Shown here: in pieces, positions 37,761 to 45,684 of the stretch
How the letters are laid out: every line of letters starts with the position of its first letter
How positions within the stretch are numbered: the stretch's first letter is position 1
Origin: Chloroflexota bacterium
GTDB taxonomy: Bacteria; Chloroflexota; Dehalococcoidia; Lucifugimonadales; Lucifugimonadaceae
Length of the DNA stretch: 64,000 nt
Direction: 5' to 3'
Assembly (NCBI GenBank): GCA_027624075.1
Contig: JAQBUH010000001.1
Coordinates: 149,150-213,149, forward strand
Notes under the pieces: generated by a model
Seen by the model: the letters and a program-made list of their open reading frames with translations, nothing else
Databases searched by the model: none
What the model was told of the DNA's origin: nothing
Made by a program: the position numbers and the translations under genes

Positions 37761-37785
37761 ATACCTGACCAAATGAGTCAGGAAT
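37761..37785 (+). promoter_or_regulatory. IscR type-1-like operator at the suf start site
   Basis: ATACCTGAC-CAAATGA-GTCAGGAAT has CCTGAC/GTCAGG as perfect arms. Compared with the E. coli IscR type 1 consensus as I recall it (ATASYYGAC then GTCRRSTAT halves), it agrees at about 22 of 25 positions. It overlaps the likely start site, where an Rrf2 repressor would block transcription. Confidence 0.6.
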
Positions 37786-37827
37786 ACCTTCGCTCAAACG
37801 AACTTGGCCGTCAGGCAGGTCCATTGC

Positions 37828-39303
37828 ATGACCACTTCATCGAAACAACCTCAGAAGATCTCCCGGAATACCGACCTTTCTGACCAGGAGTACAGGTGGG
37901 GTTTCGTCACAGACGTGGACGCCGACATGGCCCCAAAGGGCCTGAGCGAGGACGTCGTCCGGTTCATCTCAGCCCGCAAGAGCGAGCCGGAGTGGCTCCT
38001 TGAGTGGCGGCTGAAGGCGTACAGGCACTGGCTCACGCTACAGGCCAGCGATGCCGAGCCGAAGTGGGCGAAGGTGAAGTACCCGCCAATCGACTACCAG
38101 GACATGTTCTACTACTCGGCGCCAAAGAGGGCCGAGGACGCTCCGCAAAGCCTGGATGAGGTGGACCCCGAACTGCTTGAGGCGTTCGAGAAGCTTGGCG
38201 TGCCGCTGCATGAGAGGGAGAAGCTGGCGGGGGTCGCGGTTGACGCCGTTTTCGACAGCGTCTCCGTCGCCACGACGTTCGCCGCCAAGCTCGAGGAGCT
38301 CGGGATAATCTTCTGCTCGTTCAGTGAGGCGGTGAAGAACCATCCCGACCTCGTCCGGAAGCACCTGGGCAGCGTCGTCCCATACACAGACAACTTCTTC
38401 GCCACGCTGAACTCGGCTGTATTCAGCGACGGCTCATTCGCCTATGTCCCGCCCGGGGTCAGGTGCCCGATCGAGCTGATGACCTACTTCCGCATCAACA
38501 CAGAAGGCTCAGGCCAGTTCGAGCGCACGCTGATCATCGCCGATAAGGGCGCCTTCGTCAGCTACCTCGAGGGGTGCACGGCGCCGATCAGGCGTACAAG
38601 CCAACTCCACGCGGCGGTCGTCGAGCTTGTGGCGCTGGACGACTCCGAGATCAAGTACTCGACTGTCCAGAACTGGTTCCCGGGAACGAAGGAAGGCGTT
38701 GGCGGCGTCTACAACTTCGTCACCAAGCGCGGCAGGGCAGACCGGGCGGCAAAGATCTCATGGACGCAGGTTGAGACCGGGTCCGCCATCACATGGAAGT
38801 ACCCGAGCGTCATCCTGCGCGGCGATAACTCGGTCGGTGAGTTCTACTCGGTGGCGTTGACCAACAACTACCAGCAGGCAGACACCGGCACAAAGATGAT
38901 CCACATCGGCAAGAACACGAAGAGCACCATCGTCGCGAAGGGCATATCAGCCGGTCACGGTCAGAACACCTATCGCGGCCAGGTCAAGATCATGCCGGGC
39001 GCCGAAAACGCCACGAACCACACACAGTGCGACTCGCTTCTGATTGGCGATAAATGCGGCGCGCACACGGTGCCTTACATCGAAGTGCAGAACCCAACGG
39101 CCCGGCTTGAGCACGAGGCATCGACTTCAAAGGTCAGCGACGACCAGCTCTTCTACCTGATGCAGCGAGGCATCTCCGATGAGGAGGCGCACCACATGAT
39201 CATCACTGGCTGGAGCCGTGACGTTATCAAAGAGCTGCCTTTCGAATTTGCGATGGAGGCAAGCCAGCTGCTTAAGGTTTCGCTGGAAGGCGCGGTCGGC
39301 TAA
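37828..39303 (+). CDS. sufB: Fe-S cluster scaffold SufB
   Basis: A 491-residue SufB, the core scaffold on which new [Fe-S] clusters form with SufC and SufD. The family right-handed beta-helix region and the conserved Cys/His area ([19 protein letters not shown] near the C-terminal half) are present. The ORF track begins at a TTG (37804). I prefer the ATG at 37828 ([12 protein letters not shown]), with AGGCAGG in front. It is the first gene of sufBCD-(Rieske)-SU. Confidence 0.96.
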   Translation: MTTSSKQPQKISRNTDLSDQEYRWGFVTDVDADMAPKGLSEDVVRFISARKSEPEWLLEWRLKAYRHWLTLQASDAEPKWAKVKYPPIDYQDMFYYSAPKRAEDAPQSLDEVDPELLEAFEKLGVPLHEREKLAGVAVDAVFDSVSVATTFAAKLEELGIIFCSFSEAVKNHPDLVRKHLGSVVPYTDNFFATLNSAVFSDGSFAYVPPGVRCPIELMTYFRINTEGSGQFERTLIIADKGAFVSYLEGCTAPIRRTSQLHAAVVELVALDDSEIKYSTVQNWFPGTKEGVGGVYNFVTKRGRADRAAKISWTQVETGSAITWKYPSVILRGDNSVGEFYSVALTNNYQQADTGTKMIHIGKNTKSTIVAKGISAGHGQNTYRGQVKIMPGAENATNHTQCDSLLIGDKCGAHTVPYIEVQNPTARLEHEASTSKVSDDQLFYLMQRGISDEEAHHMIITGWSRDVIKELPFEFAMEASQLLKVSLEGAVG

Positions 39304-39357
39304 CGAGCGGCTAACTTACACAGACCGGGACGAATTGGACCGAGGCCAGGAACAGAG

Positions 39358-40140
39358 ATGCTAGAAGTTACCAACCTTCACGCCCGCGTAGTCGATGCCG
39401 AAGACGGTGAAATCCTCAAGGGGTTGAACCTTACGGTCAAGTCCGGCGAGATCCACGCCATCATGGGCCCGAACGGCAGTGGAAAGAGCACGTTCGCCAA
39501 TGTGCTGGCAGGACGGCCTGACTACGAGGTTACGGAGGGAGATATCAAGCTCGATGGCGAGAGCATCCTCGAGACGCCGCCTAACGAGCGAGCCCACAAG
39601 GGCATCTTCCTGGCGTTCCAGTACCCTGCGGAGATCCCGGGTGTGCGGCCGTGGCAGTTCATGAAGGCTGCGCTCGATTCCCGCAACGAGGCGCACGGCG
39701 AAAAGAAGCTGAGCGTCCGCGAGTTCTCGAAGCTATTTGACTCAAAGGTCGCCGAGGTCAAGATCAATCCTGACCTGATGAAGCGCTCATTGAATGAAGG
39801 TTTCTCGGGCGGCGAGAAAAAGCGCAATGAAATGCTGCAACTCGCCATCCTGGAGCCTCGGCTTGCGGTCCTGGACGAAACCGACTCCGGGCTTGATGTC
39901 GACGCAATGGGGATCGTTGCGAATGCGGTAAACGCCCTGCGGTCTCCCGAACGCTCTTTCATCATCGTCACCCACTACGTCCGGCTGCTCCACCACATCA
40001 CGCCAGACATCGTGCATGTCCTGGCAGACGGCCGGCTTGTCGAGACAGGCGGCCCCGAACTGGCTGAAGAGGTGGAGCGAGAGGGCTACAAGAGGTTCCT
40101 TTCCGGGCAAGAGGCGGAGCCCGCGCCCGCAGGCGCTTGA
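39358..40140 (+). CDS. sufC: Fe-S assembly ATPase SufC
   Basis: A 260-residue ABC-type ATPase. It has Walker A GPNGSGKST, the family variant of the signature FSGGEKKRNE, and Walker B LAVLDETDSGLD. SufC binds SufB and SufD and drives cluster assembly. It lies 54 bases after sufB. The C-terminus (EAEPAPAGA) is a short low-complexity tail. Confidence 0.97.
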   Translation: MLEVTNLHARVVDAEDGEILKGLNLTVKSGEIHAIMGPNGSGKSTFANVLAGRPDYEVTEGDIKLDGESILETPPNERAHKGIFLAFQYPAEIPGVRPWQFMKAALDSRNEAHGEKKLSVREFSKLFDSKVAEVKINPDLMKRSLNEGFSGGEKKRNEMLQLAILEPRLAVLDETDSGLDVDAMGIVANAVNALRSPERSFIIVTHYVRLLHHITPDIVHVLADGRLVETGGPELAEEVEREGYKRFLSGQEAEPAPAGA

Positions 40141-40147
40141 GTCACAT

Positions 40148-41503
40148 ATGACAACCGCAGCAGCACCATCACCAACTATCGCAAGCTACGCCCGCGACTT
40201 CGATGAGCTAAAGAAGTCGCGGGGTGGCGACGCCTCGCCGTTGCTGGCTTCCCTGCGCGAGCGGGCCTGGAGCGAGTTCGAGCGGCTGGGCTTTCCAACA
40301 ACACGGCGCGGCAACGAGCTCTGGAAGTACACGGACCTGCGACGCCTCGACTCGGAGGCGTTCACACGCGTGTCTGCGGACAGTATCGGCGATATCACCG
40401 CTGAAACTATTAGAGAGCGGTCGCCCTGGAGCGACGATTGGCACACAGCGGTTGTCATTGATGGCCAGTTCGTGTCTGCCTTGAGCCGGAACCTGTCTGT
40501 CGAAGGTCTGTCGATATCGGAGCTAGTGCAATCTGCGGCCGATGATGGGCAGAGTGTTGATCTGGCGCTCGGAAAGCTTGCGGTGATAGAGGGCAACCCG
40601 TTCGTTGCGCTGAACACCGCCCTGTTCGAGTCCGGCGTACTGATATGCGTCGCAGACGGCGCTGAAATCGAACGTCCGGTGCATGTTCTGAACCTGTTCA
40701 CGGACGGCGCTGACAACCGGGCCTTCTACCCGCGCACGCTGCTGCAGGCCGGCGCCAACTCGAATGTCACCGTCATCGAGAGCTTCGTGAGCCTGGGCGC
40801 TGGTCCGCAGCTGGTCGCTCCCGTGTTTGAGATCGCCCTGGGAAGCGGCTCGCACGTGCGGCACTGCCGCGTTCAACTGGAGAACGACAGGTCGGTCCAT
40901 CTCGGAACAACGCGGGTAGATCTTCCCGCCAACTCCGAGTTCAACTCGACGACCTTTGCCACGGGTCCTGCGATCGGCCGCAATGACGTCCACACGCGGT
41001 TGTCAGGAGAAGGCGCCGCATGCACGCTCCACGGCCTCTACATCACGAACGGCTCATCGCACCAGGACAACGAGATAAGCACCACGCATGAGAAGCCGCA
41101 CGGCACAAGCCACCAGTACTACAAAGGAATCCTTGCCGGGAAGTCACGGGCCGTGTTCAGCGGCAAGGTCCTTGTTAAACCCGGCGCGATGAAGACGGTG
41201 GCTCAGCAGAAGGACCTCAACCTCCTGCTTTCTCGCGGCGTCGAGATCGACACAAAGCCGAGTCTCGAAATCTACGCAGATGATGTTAAGTGTGCGCACG
41301 GCGCAACCGCGGGGCACGTTGACCCGAACATGCTCTTCTACCTGCTTTCACGAGGCGTGAGCCACCATGAAGCCGCCAAAATGCTGATCATCGGCTTCGC
41401 GTCTGAGATTGTCGACGAATTCGAGCCCGCGCCGCTCAGGGAGTACCTGTACCGGAAGCTTGAGCAGATCGTTCCGGAGCTAGAGTCAGAAGGAATCCTG
41501 TAG
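40148..41503 (+). CDS. sufD: Fe-S assembly protein SufD
   Basis: A 451-residue partner of SufB with the same beta-helix fold. Characteristic parts are RRGNELWKYTDLRRLD near the N-terminus and KCAHGATAGHVDPNMLFYLL near the C-terminus. The ORF-track start at 40016 lies inside sufC in another frame; the ATG at 40148 is seven bases after the sufC stop. It is probably needed for iron delivery to the SufBCD complex. Confidence 0.95.
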   Translation: MTTAAAPSPTIASYARDFDELKKSRGGDASPLLASLRERAWSEFERLGFPTTRRGNELWKYTDLRRLDSEAFTRVSADSIGDITAETIRERSPWSDDWHTAVVIDGQFVSALSRNLSVEGLSISELVQSAADDGQSVDLALGKLAVIEGNPFVALNTALFESGVLICVADGAEIERPVHVLNLFTDGADNRAFYPRTLLQAGANSNVTVIESFVSLGAGPQLVAPVFEIALGSGSHVRHCRVQLENDRSVHLGTTRVDLPANSEFNSTTFATGPAIGRNDVHTRLSGEGAACTLHGLYITNGSSHQDNEISTTHEKPHGTSHQYYKGILAGKSRAVFSGKVLVKPGAMKTVAQQKDLNLLLSRGVEIDTKPSLEIYADDVKCAHGATAGHVDPNMLFYLLSRGVSHHEAAKMLIIGFASEIVDEFEPAPLREYLYRKLEQIVPELESEGIL

Positions 41504-41505
41504 CC

Positions 41506-41826
41506 ATGGATGACGTTGAGTACTTTGCGGTAGCCACGCGTGACGATATTGAGCCTGGTGAGGTGTTTGTCTCGGTAGTCGAGGGAACGCCCGTGGCGAT
41601 CTGCAACGTAGACGGCGTGTTCTATGCGATAAAGGACGCTTGCACACACGATGGCTCTTCGTTTGACACGACAGACCTCGAAGGACCGGAAATATTCTGC
41701 CCTCGCCACGGCGCTGTGTTCAACGTGATCACTGGAGAAGTGCTCGGCGCTCCTGCGACCGTTCCAGTCCCAACTTTTCCAGTGCGCATGAACGGAGACA
41801 CCATCGAGGTCGGACTGGAGCTATAG
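41506..41826 (+). CDS. Rieske-type [2Fe-2S] ferredoxin
   Basis: A 106-residue soluble Rieske protein. The cluster motifs are DACTHDGSS and FCPRHGAVF (CxH then CxxH, 16 residues between). This is the small-subunit/NirD-like ferredoxin class. It starts two bases after the sufD stop, as in many suf operons, and may pass electrons for assembly or for a partner oxygenase. No signal peptide. Confidence 0.92.
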   Translation: MDDVEYFAVATRDDIEPGEVFVSVVEGTPVAICNVDGVFYAIKDACTHDGSSFDTTDLEGPEIFCPRHGAVFNVITGEVLGAPATVPVPTFPVRMNGDTIEVGLEL

Positions 41827-41875
41827 CGTTTCGGCGCCGTGATTCGCGGATCATCGAAGCGCCGGTCTGTCTTAG

Positions 41876-41908
41876 CACTGGCTAAACACTGGCAGAGCAC
41901 TGGCCAAC
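41876..41908. repeat. 11-bp-period repeat in the gap before sufS
   Basis: CACTGGC starts at 41876, 41887 and 41898, exactly 11 bases apart. The other bases of each unit have diverged (CTAAA, AGAG, CAAC follow). It is the third 11-bp-period array of the window and sits in the 201-base gap between the Rieske gene and sufS. Confidence 0.6.
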
Positions 41909-42027
41909 CACCGGAATCCCCAGATATGTCGAATGCGAACACATGCCGATGCCTGCCTGGACCGCTCTCAGGCCCTCTCCACCCTCTTCCGGATTTGCCC
42001 CCTCGCCACTGCGACAGAGATCACTGA

Positions 42028-43257
42028 ATGACACTGGATGTACAAAAGATTCGGGCAGACTTCCCGATCCTCAGCCGCAAAATCGGCAAGCATCCGCTCG
42101 TCTATCTCGACAACGCAGCCACCTCGCAGAAGCCGCGCCAGGTCATCGACGCCCTGGTCGACTATTACACCCGCTACAACGCCAACGTGCATCGCGGGGT
42201 ACACACCCTTTCTATTGAGGCGACCGAGGCATTCGAGGCTGCGCGGGCGAAAGTGGCAAAATTCATCGGCGCCGCCAATCCAGAGTCGATCATATGGACG
42301 CGCAACATCTCTGAGGCGATCAACCTGGTCGCCTACTCGTGGGGTGACACGAACGTCAAGCCTGGCGATGAGATCGTCATCACTGCCATGGAGCACCACT
42401 CGGGCATCGTGCCGTGGCAGCAACTGGCTGCGCGGTCCGGCGCAACCCTCAAGATCATTCCCCGGACTGAGGAAGGCCGCCTCAACATGGATGCGGCGGA
42501 GCGGCTGATCACTCGCAAGACGAAGATCGTCGCCGCTGTGCAGATGTCATCGGTGCTCGGAACAGTCATCGACGTGAAGGCCATCGGCAGGCTCGCTCAC
42601 GACAACGGCGCCCTGATGCTGGTCGATGGAGCGCAGAGCGCGCCGCATTTGCCTGTTGATGTTGAGGAGTTGGGCTGCGACTTCTTCGGGCTGTCCGCGC
42701 ACAAGATGCTGGGGCCGACAGGGATTGGCGTGCTCTACGGCCGGCCGGAGGTCCTTGAGGCGATGCCTCCATGGATGTTCGGCGGCGACATGATTCTTGC
42801 CGTCAGCTACGAGGATGCCTCGTGGAATGACCTGCCGTACAAGTTCGAGGCGGGGACTCCGAACATTGCGGACGCCATCGCAACCGGCGCCGCCGTCGAC
42901 TACCTGGCCGCGCTCGGCATGGACAATGTGCGCTCTCATGAGATTGAACTCACGGGTTACGCGCTTGACCGCTTCGCAGAGCTGGAACGTGTCCGGCTGC
43001 TTGGGCCCCGTGATAACGCGGACCGCGGAGGCATTATCTCCTTCGTACACGACACCATTCACCCTCACGACCTCGGCACCGCGCTCGATCAAATGGGAAT
43101 CGCCATACGGACCGGGCACCACTGCGCCATGCCCCTTGTGCGCAGCTACGAAGTCGTCGCCGCGGCGCGGGCCAGTTTCTACATTTACAACACGCCATCG
43201 GAAGTGGACGCGTTGATCGACGGGATAAAAGCTACAGAGAGGTATTTCCTCAAATGA
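42028..43257 (+). CDS. sufS: Cysteine desulfurase SufS
   Basis: A 409-residue PLP enzyme of the class V aminotransferase fold. The PLP lysine is in LSAHKMLGPTGIG, the active cysteine in RTGHHCAMPLV. It removes sulfur from cysteine and passes it to SufU. It begins after a 201-base gap, yet the operon order suggests co-transcription. Its TGA overlaps the sufU ATG (ATGA). Confidence 0.96.
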   Translation: MTLDVQKIRADFPILSRKIGKHPLVYLDNAATSQKPRQVIDALVDYYTRYNANVHRGVHTLSIEATEAFEAARAKVAKFIGAANPESIIWTRNISEAINLVAYSWGDTNVKPGDEIVITAMEHHSGIVPWQQLAARSGATLKIIPRTEEGRLNMDAAERLITRKTKIVAAVQMSSVLGTVIDVKAIGRLAHDNGALMLVDGAQSAPHLPVDVEELGCDFFGLSAHKMLGPTGIGVLYGRPEVLEAMPPWMFGGDMILAVSYEDASWNDLPYKFEAGTPNIADAIATGAAVDYLAALGMDNVRSHEIELTGYALDRFAELERVRLLGPRDNADRGGIISFVHDTIHPHDLGTALDQMGIAIRTGHHCAMPLVRSYEVVAAARASFYIYNTPSEVDALIDGIKATERYFLK

Positions 43258-43715
43258 CGGGTGGAACCTCAGGGCTGGACGATCTCGATGAGTTGTACGA
43301 GAGCATCATCCTGGATCATTACCGCAACCCGCGCCATACGGAGCCGCTTGAACACCCGGACGTCGACGTCGAGGCCAATAACCCGTTCTGCGGAGATGAG
43401 ATCCACATCCAGCTCGAACTGGACGGGGACACGGTGACGGGCGTCAGCGTGTCAGGTCGCGGCTGCGCCATCAGTCAATCCTCGGCGTCGCTTCTATCGG
43501 AGATGCTTGAGGACAAGAACGCGGCCGACGCGCTTGAGTTTGTGACCCTGGTCCGCAGAATGATGCGGGGAGACACACTCACCGAAGAGGAAAAGGACAT
43601 TCTCGGTGATGTCGCCGCTCTTGAGGGCGTGAAGCGGTTCCCGGTCCGGATCAAGTGCGCGCTGCTCTCATGGACAGCGCTTGAAGACTCACTGGTTAAC
43701 CGCGCCGGCACGTAG
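43254..43715 (+). CDS. sufU: SufU sulfur-relay protein
   Basis: A 153-residue SufU/IscU-type protein. The three conserved cysteines are in NPFCGDEI, GRGCAISQSSASLLSEM and IKCALLSW. The roughly 20-residue insert between the second and third is typical of SufU as opposed to IscU. It accepts sulfur from SufS (zinc-dependent sulfurtransferase). Coupled to sufS by a 4-base overlap and last in the operon. Confidence 0.93.
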   Translation: MTGGTSGLDDLDELYESIILDHYRNPRHTEPLEHPDVDVEANNPFCGDEIHIQLELDGDTVTGVSVSGRGCAISQSSASLLSEMLEDKNAADALEFVTLVRRMMRGDTLTEEEKDILGDVAALEGVKRFPVRIKCALLSWTALEDSLVNRAGT

Positions 43716-43746
43716 AGTCGCCTTGCCCGGCAGGCGGCACAGCTCC

Positions 43747-45444
43747 CTATTCCCGTTTTAGCCACACACGTCTCAGGAAATCACTACTCGCGCCGGAGGT
43801 GTCTGGAACGAGGCCCTGAACGGTCGGCCGCCACATCCACTGTGCCACACCGGTCCCCGGATAGAACCGGTGGACGCCACTCATGATCGCGTCCTGTATC
43901 TGGAGCAGCAGCCTCCCGCGCTCCACAGGATCGTTCTCGACCGCCTGCTGTTCGATCAGGGCGTCCAGCTCTGGCGTCGAGAAGCCGGTCGTGTTCCAGG
44001 GCCCTTCGGAGTGGTAGACGCCGAAGAGTTGGCCGCTCAGGCTCGATACCGGCGGAGGCGCGCCGACGAAGATGTCGTAGTCGCCGCCTATCCAGACGTT
44101 CTCTGCGAACAGTCTCGTAGTTACGCGGACTACTTCCGCCGCCAGTCCGAGTGAGTTCAGGGCGCCGGCAAGGGACTCGGCGGTCTGCGCAAACCTGTCC
44201 GAACCCTGCGCCTCACCGAACTCCCCGACGATAATCGTCAGCCGGTCCGAAGGCGTTAGCCCCGCGCCGTTCAGAAGCCGGTTCGCGGCGTCCGTGTCTC
44301 CGAACATATCTGCATAAAGGCCGTCGAAGTCGGCAGTCCAGTCCGGGTGCGGCAGGTTCAGTCCCACAGACGGCTCAAGCTCGCCACCCCAGATGTCCGT
44401 TAGCGCAGCCTCGAGGTCCCAGGCAAGAAGGACGGCCTGCCGGACTGCGAGCGCGTCCAGGGGTCGGCGGGAGGTGTTCAACGCCAGCTCCACCCCTGTC
44501 CCCGGCCGCGTCATGGTCAGCGTCTGCAACTCTGGGAATCGATCTGTGGCGGACTTGACCTCTTCGAGCGTTGACTGATCCATGTCGAGGATGCCGGACC
44601 GCACGCCCGCTGCGCGCGTCGAGTCCTGCGCTATGAACTGCATACTGAGACCGTCGAGATACGGCAGTCCTGCCTCGTAATAGTCCCGGTTGGCCTCGAA
44701 CGTGGCGCCCGCGGTTGAAGTCTCCTCCAGGACCCAGGGCCCGCTGCCAATCGTCGGGCCGTTGAAAAGATTTCCGTTGAGTTGGACCACCTCTTCGGCC
44801 ACGACCACGGAGTGTCCGTCAGCCAATCTTTCGAAGAACTCGGCGTCCGGGGCATGGAGACGGATGCGCAGCCGGGTTTCGTCGAACGCGGCCACTTCCT
44901 GGATGTTTGCGAGTATCTCGGCGTTCGGCCATCCTGGCTTCATCTGCCTCTGGTAGCTGAATACCACGTCCTGCGCAGTCACTCGCCGGCCGTTAACCGG
45001 CGCGACATCAGGCCAGAATGCGTCTTCGCGCATCTTGAACTCAAACTCGAGCGGCCCGGTCTGTTTCCATGACTCGCACAGATCGCACTCCGGGATGCGG
45101 GAAGGCGCCGGGACTCCGGGTCCGGCCTGGTACCTGAACAGCCGGCTGTACGCTATGCCTGCGCCCCATGTCGCCAGCACGTTTGAGACAGACTGGTGAA
45201 CGTCCTGGTGAGGAGGCGCCTCCTTGATGGCGAAGCGGAGGATGCCGCCGCGTGAGAGTCCGGCAGGCGGCGCCGGGGTCGCAGTTGGAGCAGGGACGGG
45301 GGTTGCGGTTGGCGTTACCAGGCTCGCAGTAGCCGTAGGCAGAGGCGTGGGAGCACCGGGTCCGCCACAGGCAAGCAGCGCGATCTGCAGGCTGAACGCG
45401 ATCAGAAGAGCGATATAACCGCGGGTGCGGGCGGAATGAGTCAA
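43747..45444 (-). CDS. ABC-type peptide/nickel-family substrate-binding lipoprotein
   Basis: A 565-residue family 5 solute-binding protein. It has a lipoprotein signal at the N-terminus (hydrophobic stretch then LLACGG, the cysteine being the lipid site). A low-complexity TPAP-rich linker follows. The binding domain includes the family motif around ESWKQTGPLEFEFKMRE and DVVFSYQRQMKP. The ligand cannot be told; oligopeptides, nickel and glycosides all use this fold. No permease or ATPase genes are adjacent, so it is an orphan here. The start is TTG at 45444 with no good ribosome-binding site. Confidence 0.85.
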   Translation of the reverse strand: MTHSARTRGYIALLIAFSLQIALLACGGPGAPTPLPTATASLVTPTATPVPAPTATPAPPAGLSRGGILRFAIKEAPPHQDVHQSVSNVLATWGAGIAYSRLFRYQAGPGVPAPSRIPECDLCESWKQTGPLEFEFKMREDAFWPDVAPVNGRRVTAQDVVFSYQRQMKPGWPNAEILANIQEVAAFDETRLRIRLHAPDAEFFERLADGHSVVVAEEVVQLNGNLFNGPTIGSGPWVLEETSTAGATFEANRDYYEAGLPYLDGLSMQFIAQDSTRAAGVRSGILDMDQSTLEEVKSATDRFPELQTLTMTRPGTGVELALNTSRRPLDALAVRQAVLLAWDLEAALTDIWGGELEPSVGLNLPHPDWTADFDGLYADMFGDTDAANRLLNGAGLTPSDRLTIIVGEFGEAQGSDRFAQTAESLAGALNSLGLAAEVVRVTTRLFAENVWIGGDYDIFVGAPPPVSSLSGQLFGVYHSEGPWNTTGFSTPELDALIEQQAVENDPVERGRLLLQIQDAIMSGVHRFYPGTGVAQWMWRPTVQGLVPDTSGASSDFLRRVWLKRE

Positions 45445-45684
45445 GGGAGATCGGTCTGGCGGGTCCGGGCTGTAGAGTTCAGGCTAACGTTCAGGGGTCG
45501 GGTCACTCACAACTTTACGTTGAATCCCTCGGCGGGAGACCCACAGACAGCCGTTCGCGGCCGTCAATATCTACCTTTTTCCGTACTTACCCCCAAGCCA
45601 GCCAGACCGCTCGCCGGTATGTTAGGTGTACCCGCCGCTTGAATAGCACCCCGCAATGCAATCTCTCCAGGGAGGGATCGTATC

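Noticed and set aside
37471-37824. 117-residue minus-strand ORF between pcm and sufB
   Set aside because: No family features, no ribosome-binding site, and it would run through the suf promoter.
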